NCBI GenBank assembly: GCA_020444775.1 | Contig: JAGRHX010000112.1 | Coordinates: forward strand, 1-9,027 | DNA: 9,027 nucleotides | Reading direction: 5' to 3' | From: Gammaproteobacteria bacterium | GTDB lineage: Bacteria; Pseudomonadota; Gammaproteobacteria; HK1 | Shown here: piece by piece, positions 1-5,823 of the stretch | Numbering within the stretch: position 1 is the first letter of the stretch | Layout of the letters: every line of letters starts with the position of its first letter | Program-made: the position numbers and the translations under genes | The notes under the pieces: generated by a model | Told to the model about the DNA's origin: nothing | Databases searched by the model: none | The model's input: only the letters and a program-made list of their open reading frames with translations

Positions 1-1101
1 TGCAACGACTGGCAGACCGGCCTGGCGCCGGCCTATCTGAAGCTCGCCCCCGGCTCGCAGCGACCGTTGACCGGAATCCCGGCCGCAGCGCCCGCCGACC
101 CACAGGCCGTCGCCCGGAGCGTGTTCACCATCCACAACCTCGCCTACGCGGGGCTGTTCGAGCCCGCGGTCAGCGATTCCCTGGCCTTGCCCACGACCGG
201 CTTCGACATGCACGGCTATGAGTTCCACGGTCGGGTCGGATTCCTCAAGGCCGGGCTGTTCTACGCCGACTGGCTGACCACGGTCAGCCCCAGCTATGCA
301 CGGGAGATCCAGCAGCCGAGCTCGGGACACGGTCTGGATGGCCTGCTCAGCGCACGCGCCGACCGACTGGTCGGGATCCTGAACGGTATCGATGACGAAC
401 TGTGGAATCCCGCCACTGACCCGGCGCTGACCCGTCCGTTCGATGGTGAGAGTCTGGATGCCAAGCTGGACAACAAGCTCGCGTTGCTGCAGGCGGTCGG
501 ACTCGATCACAGGCCGGGCTGCCCACTGGCGGTGGTGGTCAGCCGTCTGACCACCCAGAAAGGGCTCGATCTGCTGATCCCCGCGCTCGGTATGCTGGAG
601 GGCCGCGAGCTGCAGCTCATCGTGCTGGGCACCGGCGAAGCGGCCATCGAACGCGGGCTGTCCGGGCTGCAGGCGATGGCGCCAGAACGGTTTCGCTTCA
701 TACGCCGCTACGACGAGCAGCTCGCCCACCAGATGGAGGCCGGCGCCGATTTGTTCTTGATGCCATCGCGCTTCGAGCCGTGCGGCCTGAATCAGATGTA
801 CAGCATGCGCTACGGCACGCCACCCCTGGTGCATCGGACCGGTGGCCTCGCCGACACCGTGGTCGATGCCAATCCGGACACGCTCGCAGCCGGCACGGCC
901 ACCGGCTTCGTCTTCGAGCGGCCGGACCCGGTCAGCCTCAGCGAAGCCCTGTGCAGGGCCCTCGATCTGTTCCCCGACCGCACGCAATGGCGCGCGCTGC
1001 AGCGGGCTGGCATGAGCCGTGACTTCAGCTGGCAGCACAGCGCGCAACAATACCGGGCGTTGTACCAACACCTGCTGAGCGTCGACGACCGCGTCGATTG
1101 A
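1..1101 (+). CDS. glgA: Glycogen synthase (ADP-glucose type), C-terminal part, cut by left edge
   Basis: Transfers glucose from ADP-glucose to the non-reducing end of alpha-1,4-glucan (GT5 family, GT-B fold, cytoplasmic). The frame is open from base 1, giving 366 residues. The stretch before the TTG codon at 67 reads NDWQTGLAPAYL, a conserved GlgA motif, so the TTG is internal and the true start lies to the left. Against E. coli GlgA roughly 118 N-terminal residues are missing, including the KTGGL ADP-glucose-binding loop. Visible motifs (numbered from base 1): TIHNLAYAGLF near 43-53; KAGLFYADWLTTVSP near 83-97; GILNGIDDELWNP near 125-137; SRLTTQKGLDLL near 181-192, with Arg182 and Lys187 matching E. 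coli Arg300 and Lys305; SRFEPCGL at 256-263, with Glu259 matching Glu377 at the same spacing; and RTGGLADTV near 279-287. The end is an ordinary GlgA end at a TGA. It is convergent with malQ, so it is transcribed separately from the other four genes. Family assignment is firm. Confidence 0.97.
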   Translation, partial: CNDWQTGLAPAYLKLAPGSQRPLTGIPAAAPADPQAVARSVFTIHNLAYAGLFEPAVSDSLALPTTGFDMHGYEFHGRVGFLKAGLFYADWLTTVSPSYAREIQQPSSGHGLDGLLSARADRLVGILNGIDDELWNPATDPALTRPFDGESLDAKLDNKLALLQAVGLDHRPGCPLAVVVSRLTTQKGLDLLIPALGMLEGRELQLIVLGTGEAAIERGLSGLQAMAPERFRFIRRYDEQLAHQMEAGADLFLMPSRFEPCGLNQMYSMRYGTPPLVHRTGGLADTVVDANPDTLAAGTATGFVFERPDPVSLSEALCRALDLFPDRTQWRALQRAGMSRDFSWQHSAQQYRALYQHLLSVDDRVD

Positions 1102-1187
1102 CCCCCACGGATGCCAGAAAATCTCGGGGCATGGAGGAACACGGGACTTCGAAGCGGTTCCAGCCGTTCGCCGACGGCAGTTCGCAC
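1102..1187. other. Convergent intergenic gap between glgA and malQ
   Basis: This 86-base gap lies between the stop codons of two genes that run toward each other. I see three weak inverted repeats: ATGCC/GGCAT (1111-1115 with 1128-1132), GGAAC/GTTCC (1136-1140 with 1157-1161, enclosing the palindrome CTTCGAAG at 1147-1154), and GCCGT/ACGGC (1163-1167 with 1174-1178, loop of 6). None is followed by a T-run on either strand, so none is a convincing intrinsic terminator. No small gene or promoter is evident. Confidence 0.5.
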
Positions 1188-3521
1188 TCAGCGTTCGCTC
1201 TGCATCATCGCCGATAGCGCCTCAAGGGGCGCATGGCCCGGCCACTGCTCCAACGGCAGTGACAGCTTCCGGCACCAGTTCGCGTGCTCGTCGGTGGTCC
1301 CGGGCAGGTTGGTCTGCTCCTCCTGACCGAGCACGTCCTCCATCTGCACCATGGTCAACGCACACGGCGTACGCGCGAGGAAACGATGCACCGCCTCGCT
1401 CAGCATCGCCGGCGGCCGCCCGCCATGGCTGAACGCCGCGTCACCGGGCGCCAGACCCTGCTCACTGAGCATGGCATGAAGGCGATGCCGATCGGCGTCA
1501 CGCTCGGCGTACAGACGGTCGCGTATGGCCGCATCGGGGAAACCACCGGCGCCGTCACCGATCGCCGCCCTTGCGTCCAGATCCCGGCCCAGCCAGAAGC
1601 CACGCAGGGTCGGCAGGTCATGGGTGGTGGCGACCGCGAGCGCCTGCTCGGGATACTCCCCCGGCGTCTTGAAGGCACCGCCCTCGTGCCAGTGCTTCTC
1701 GAAATAGAGCACCCGGTAGGAGAGCACGCCACGCGCCGAAAGCCGGGTCCGGACCTCGTCCGGCACGGTGCCCAGATCCTCACCGATCACCACGCAGCGA
1801 TTGCGCTCGCTCTCGAGCGCCACGATGCCGAGCAGATCCTCGAACGGGAAGCTGACATAACCACCTTGCTTGCCCTGCTCGGTCTGCACGATCCAGTACT
1901 GACGCATCAGCCCCATGACATGATCGATACGTACCGCGCCGGCCACCGCCATCTGCGCGCGTAGCACTCGAATGAAGGGGGCGTAGCCATCGCGGGCAAA
2001 ACAGCTCGGGTTGTACACCGCGATGCCCCAGTCCTGACCCGCGGGACTCAGGTCATCCGGCGGCGCGCCGACGCTTGCGCCCAGTGCGAAGCTGCGCTGG
2101 CCGGCCCACACCTCCGGCCCACCGGTGTCGTTGCCCAACGCCAGATCCAGATACAGCCCGAGGCGCATCCCCGAGCTGCGGGCAAGCTGTTGGGCCTCCA
2201 GCAGCTGCTGATGGGCGCACCATTGCAGGTACTCGTAGTACTCGATGCGGGCCGGCTGAGTCTGCTCGAACCGACGCGTGTGCTCGGATTCCGGATCACG
2301 ATAGGCCTCAGGCCAGACCGGCCAGCCGCAGATACGACCCGACGTAGGTACCTCACCCAGTGCATCGCTGTGCATGCCGCCGAGCTCACCCTGCAAGGCT
2401 TCGAACAGGGCATGCTGTCGCAGCGCGCGGCCTTGGCTGCGCTGAAAGCGCCTGAAGGCGTCGGCGCGTTCAGTGCCGATATCCAGGTGCTGCTGCCTGA
2501 ATGCTTCGTACAACGGCGCCAGCACGCGCAGCTTCAGACGCGCCACCTCGTCGTAATCGACCAGGGTCCGCTCCCGCAGCGCCTGCAATCGGTTGCGAAA
2601 CTCGCTGGACTCGACCAGGCGTTGCGCGTCCTCGCTCTGACCGAACTCGGGTATCGCCTCGACATCGAGGTACAGAACGTTCAGGAACTGGCGACTTGCC
2701 GGGCTGTACGGGCTGCCCAGTCCCGGTTCCAGGGTCTGGATGGCGTGCAGAGGATTCAGACCCAGCGAATCCGCGCCCAGACGCGCCGCCTGCTCGATCG
2801 CGACACGCAGATCGCCGAAGTCGCCGATGCCCCAATTGCGCGCCGATCGCAGTCCATAGAGCTGCACGCTGACCCCCCACAGCCGTCGCTCGCCGCCCTG
2901 CTCGCGTGGCACCCGAGGCACCGCCTGGCAGCGTTCGGGGGTGCAGATGAGCTCGGCGTGCACGGCAAAGGGGTGAGCACTGTCGGCACCGACCGCGTGC
3001 GAGTCCAACACGCCGAGGCTGTGATATCCAGGTGGCAGGTCGAGGTCGATCTCCAGCGTCAGCAGATCGCACCCTGCCGTCTGTCCATGCTCGGCCAGAC
3101 GCAGGCCATCCCCCTCCACCTGCCAGCCCTCGCCTTCGGCCCTACGCAGCAGCCGGCCGTGTCGCCGCTCGCCGGATTCGAGCAGCACCGACCAGCTCAG
3201 GTCCGGACCCGCATGAGCCGCGACGATCAGGTCGACCCGCACGGGGCCATGCGCGGCCGCGACAACCGCCGGCCGCGACAGGCTCAACGGCGCGCTGCCC
3301 TGTGATTCGGTAACCTGGGTACCGCTTTCACGCGCCGACCCGAGCAGGACCCCGAGCAGCGCCCGCTTGAGTGTATCGCTGGCCGGATGGTACTGACCCC
3401 AGATGTCATGAAAGCCGTCGTGCACCCCATGACGCTTGCACAGTGCCTGCAGGGCCTCGCCGTCCACACCCTGGCGCAATTGCTCCAGATCCGCCGCCAC
3501 GCCACCGCCCGCCGCGCTCAT
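1188..3521 (-). CDS. malQ: 4-alpha-glucanotransferase (amylomaltase)
   Basis: Disproportionates short maltooligosaccharides: it transfers an alpha-1,4-glucan segment from one chain to another, releasing glucose and building longer chains that phosphorylase can use (GH77, cytoplasmic). The start chosen is the ATG at 3521-3519, giving 777 residues. The frame stays open to 3713, but that extra part lies inside glgX and reads as Arg/Gly-rich nonsense. The ATG overlaps the glgX TGA as ATGA and has GGAG 8 bases upstream. Residues 1-210 form the N-terminal extension of the long, E. coli-like MalQ type. The barrel starts near LWGVSVQLYGL (214-224), with GSPYSPASRQFLN near 269-281. Catalytic residues visible: nucleophile Asp533 in RIDHVMGL, acid/base Glu581 in VIGEDLGTVP, and transition-state Asp635 in THDLPTLRG. 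NLPGTTDEHANW (738-749) lies near the end. The protein is about 80 residues longer than E. coli MalQ; the catalytic residues are shifted by about 85, so the excess is before the nucleophile. It is the last gene of the apparent operon. Confidence 0.96.
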   Translation of the reverse strand: MSAAGGGVAADLEQLRQGVDGEALQALCKRHGVHDGFHDIWGQYHPASDTLKRALLGVLLGSARESGTQVTESQGSAPLSLSRPAVVAAAHGPVRVDLIVAAHAGPDLSWSVLLESGERRHGRLLRRAEGEGWQVEGDGLRLAEHGQTAGCDLLTLEIDLDLPPGYHSLGVLDSHAVGADSAHPFAVHAELICTPERCQAVPRVPREQGGERRLWGVSVQLYGLRSARNWGIGDFGDLRVAIEQAARLGADSLGLNPLHAIQTLEPGLGSPYSPASRQFLNVLYLDVEAIPEFGQSEDAQRLVESSEFRNRLQALRERTLVDYDEVARLKLRVLAPLYEAFRQQHLDIGTERADAFRRFQRSQGRALRQHALFEALQGELGGMHSDALGEVPTSGRICGWPVWPEAYRDPESEHTRRFEQTQPARIEYYEYLQWCAHQQLLEAQQLARSSGMRLGLYLDLALGNDTGGPEVWAGQRSFALGASVGAPPDDLSPAGQDWGIAVYNPSCFARDGYAPFIRVLRAQMAVAGAVRIDHVMGLMRQYWIVQTEQGKQGGYVSFPFEDLLGIVALESERNRCVVIGEDLGTVPDEVRTRLSARGVLSYRVLYFEKHWHEGGAFKTPGEYPEQALAVATTHDLPTLRGFWLGRDLDARAAIGDGAGGFPDAAIRDRLYAERDADRHRLHAMLSEQGLAPGDAAFSHGGRPPAMLSEAVHRFLARTPCALTMVQMEDVLGQEEQTNLPGTTDEHANWCRKLSLPLEQWPGHAPLEALSAMMQSER

Positions 3522-5815
3522 CGGACGAGCTCCACCACCAACAAGGCCAAGGCCGGCACCCGTAGCGGCTGCCTTGCATCGAGAACCGTTGCGCGGGCAA
3601 CGGGCGCGCGCCTTGTCTGTGGTCTGCACCCAGCGTGAGCCTCGGCCGGCGCGTGCGCCGGGTCGGTGGACGAAACATCGCCATCTTCGGCGGTGGAGAG
3701 CAGCAACCGCCACTCGACCGGCGCCTCAGCGCAAGCTGGCGGCGCGGGCAACTGAAAGTCCACCTCGCTTGCCCCGGCATTCACGATCAGCAGGATCGCA
3801 TCGGCGAGCTCGCCGCTCTGACCGACCTGCGCGGCCGGCTCGACCAGACGACCGTTACCGTTCTCCAGTCGGTCCAGCGCCTCCGGCGCGAGCTCGGTGC
3901 AATCACCGGTGCGCAGCATGCCCAGGCAGCGATTACCCGGATCGGTCCAGCGCGCATCGCTCATCAATCGCCCGTCCGGTCCATACCAGGCGATATCCGC
4001 GAATCCGGTCTGCGCGCAGCTGAACGCGCCATGCACGAAACGGTCTCGACGCAACACCGGTGACTCGCGTCGAATACGGGCCAGGGTACCGATGAACTCA
4101 CTCAGGTCGGCAACCCCATCGCGCGCCGACCAGTCCAGCCAGGCGATCTCGTTGTCCTGGCAGTAGGCGTTGTTGTTACCCAGTTGGGTTCGTCCCATCT
4201 CGTCTCCGGCCAGCAGCATCGGCGTACCCTCGGCCAGCAGCAGCGTGGCCAGCAGGTTGCGCCGCTGCTGGCGTCGCGCGCGGGCAACTCGCGGATCGTC
4301 GCTCAGGCCCTCGACGCCGAAGTTCTGGCTGAAGTTCGCCGGGTGGCCGTCCTGATTCTGCTCGCCATTGGCTTCGTTGTGCTTCTCCAGATAGCTGACC
4401 TGGTCTTGCAAGGTGAAGCCGTCGTGGCTGGTGACGAAATTGAGACTCGCATGCGGCCGACGGCCGTGATGCTCGAACAGATCGCTGGAGCCGTGCAGAC
4501 GTCGCGCCAACACCGGCAGCTGGCCCTCGTCCCCACGCCAGAAACGCCGCACGGTATCCCTGAACTGGTCGTTCCACTCGGCCCAGCCGGCCGGGAAGCC
4601 ACCAAGCTGGTATCCACCCGGACCGATGTCCCAGGGCTCCGCGATCAGCTTGCAGCGCGCCAGCAAGGGGTCCTGGGCGAGCATGTCCAGAAAGGCAGCG
4701 CCCGCATCGAAACCCGATGACTCACGGGCCAGGGTGCTCGCCAGATCGAAACGGAAGCCGTCGACACCGATCTCACCGGCCCAATAGCGCAGGCTGTCCA
4801 TGACCAGGGCGGCAACCCGCGGATGGGCCAGGTTCAGGGCGTTACCGCAGCCGGTGTGATTCTCGTAGAAACGCGGGTTGTTCGGACTGAGATGGTAGTA
4901 GCTGCGATTGTCGATGCCCTTGAAGCTGAAGCTGGGCCCGAGCTCGTTACCCTCGGCGGTATGGTTGTAGACCACGTCCAGGATCACTTCCAGACCGGCC
5001 TCGTGCAGAGCTCGCACCGCGCCTTTGAGCTCGTCCAGCTGCGCAGGTCCCGGCACGCTGCTCGCCAGATAGCGTGGCATGGGCGCGAAGAACCCGATGC
5101 TGTTGTAGCCCCAATAGTTGCGCAGCCCCCTGCGAATCAGGAAATGCTCATCGATGAAGGCGTGCACGGGTAGCAGCTCGATCGCGGTTGCGCCGAGGCG
5201 CTGCAGATGCGTGATGACCGCCGGCTGCGCAAGCGCGCCGATGGTGCCGCGCAGACCTTCAGGGATATCCGGATGCCGACGCGTCAGACCGCGCACGTGC
5301 GCTTCGTAGATGAACGAATCACGCCAGGCATGCCGTGGACGGTCGCCAATGCCACCTGGCGCCTCCGCGGCTTGCGTGGCCTCCACCACCATCGCCTTGT
5401 ACATGTCCTGAGCGTTGTCACGCTCATCGAAGCTCATATCCCCACGCGGATCGTTCAAGCGGTACGCATAATGGGTCCCACTCCAGCGAAAACGGCCGAC
5501 CAGACATCGCGCGTAGGGGTCCAGCAGCAGCTTGTGATGATTGAAGCGATGCCCGCTGCGCGGTTTGTAGGGGCCAAACACGCGATAGCCATAGACCGTG
5601 CCGGGACCGAAGTCCGGCAGATAGCCGTGCCAGACCTCGTTGCTGTACTCGGGCAGACGCAGCCGGTGCAGCTCACGCGATCCGCTGGTATCGAACACAC
5701 ACAGCTCGACCCGCTCGGCATGCGCGGAGAACAACGCGAAGTTGATGCCACGGCCATCGTAGCTCGCACCCAGTGGATAGGCCGAGCCCGGCTCCATTCG
5801 TACCCGCGTAGTCAC
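3518..5815 (-). CDS. glgX: Glycogen debranching enzyme (GH13 isoamylase type)
   Basis: Hydrolyses alpha-1,6 links, preferentially the short stubs left by phosphorylase, releasing maltooligosaccharides for MalQ. From the GTG at 5815 the product is 765 residues. The N-terminal CBM48-like part holds YPLGASYDGRGINFALFSAH (from residue 13), PEYSNEVWHGYLPD and GYRVFGPY. The GH13 barrel shows region I DVVYNHT (280-286), region II GFRFDLAS with nucleophile Asp357, region III IAEPWD with acid/base Glu393, and region IV NFVTSHDG with Asp465. The family motif EKHNEANGEQNQDG is near 477-490 and GNNNAYCQDNEIAW near 546-559. The start is uncertain. Options are GTG 5845 (22 bases inside glgP), GTG 5815 (8 bases after the glgP stop) and ATG 5797. 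I prefer 5815 because TRVRMEPGSAYPLGA resembles the RIREG-PFPLGA opening I recall from pseudomonad relatives, but no Shine-Dalgarno is strong at any of them. A Pro/Ala-rich, low-complexity segment near residues 718-742 lies before an ordinary C-terminal strand ending at the TGA that overlaps malQ. Confidence 0.95.
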   Translation of the reverse strand: MTTRVRMEPGSAYPLGASYDGRGINFALFSAHAERVELCVFDTSGSRELHRLRLPEYSNEVWHGYLPDFGPGTVYGYRVFGPYKPRSGHRFNHHKLLLDPYARCLVGRFRWSGTHYAYRLNDPRGDMSFDERDNAQDMYKAMVVEATQAAEAPGGIGDRPRHAWRDSFIYEAHVRGLTRRHPDIPEGLRGTIGALAQPAVITHLQRLGATAIELLPVHAFIDEHFLIRRGLRNYWGYNSIGFFAPMPRYLASSVPGPAQLDELKGAVRALHEAGLEVILDVVYNHTAEGNELGPSFSFKGIDNRSYYHLSPNNPRFYENHTGCGNALNLAHPRVAALVMDSLRYWAGEIGVDGFRFDLASTLARESSGFDAGAAFLDMLAQDPLLARCKLIAEPWDIGPGGYQLGGFPAGWAEWNDQFRDTVRRFWRGDEGQLPVLARRLHGSSDLFEHHGRRPHASLNFVTSHDGFTLQDQVSYLEKHNEANGEQNQDGHPANFSQNFGVEGLSDDPRVARARRQQRRNLLATLLLAEGTPMLLAGDEMGRTQLGNNNAYCQDNEIAWLDWSARDGVADLSEFIGTLARIRRESPVLRRDRFVHGAFSCAQTGFADIAWYGPDGRLMSDARWTDPGNRCLGMLRTGDCTELAPEALDRLENGNGRLVEPAAQVGQSGELADAILLIVNAGASEVDFQLPAPPACAEAPVEWRLLLSTAEDGDVSSTDPAHAPAEAHAGCRPQTRRAPVARATVLDARQPLRVPALALLVVELVR
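3530..3539 (-). promoter_or_regulatory. Ribosome binding site of malQ, inside the glgX 3' end
   Basis: On the minus strand the sequence GGTGGTGGAG ends 8 bases before the malQ ATG at 3521-3519. It is simultaneously codons of the GlgX C-terminus (Val-Val-Glu). This site, together with the ATGA stop/start overlap, fixes the malQ start and points to translational coupling with glgX. Confidence 0.7.
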
Positions 5816-5823
5816 CTGGACGC

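Noticed and set aside
67..69. TTG as the start of glgA
   Set aside because: The frame continues to base 1 with the conserved motif NDWQTGLAPAYL, so the gene is simply truncated by the window edge.
2190..3305. 371-codon open frame on the plus strand opposite malQ
   Set aside because: It is antisense to a clear GH77 gene, its composition is Gln/Arg/Ala-rich with no recognisable domain, and long antisense frames are common in GC-rich DNA.
3522..3713. 64-codon upstream extension of the malQ frame
   Set aside because: It lies wholly within glgX, is Arg/Gly-rich without homology-like pattern, and the ATG at 3521 has a good ribosome site and overlaps the glgX stop.
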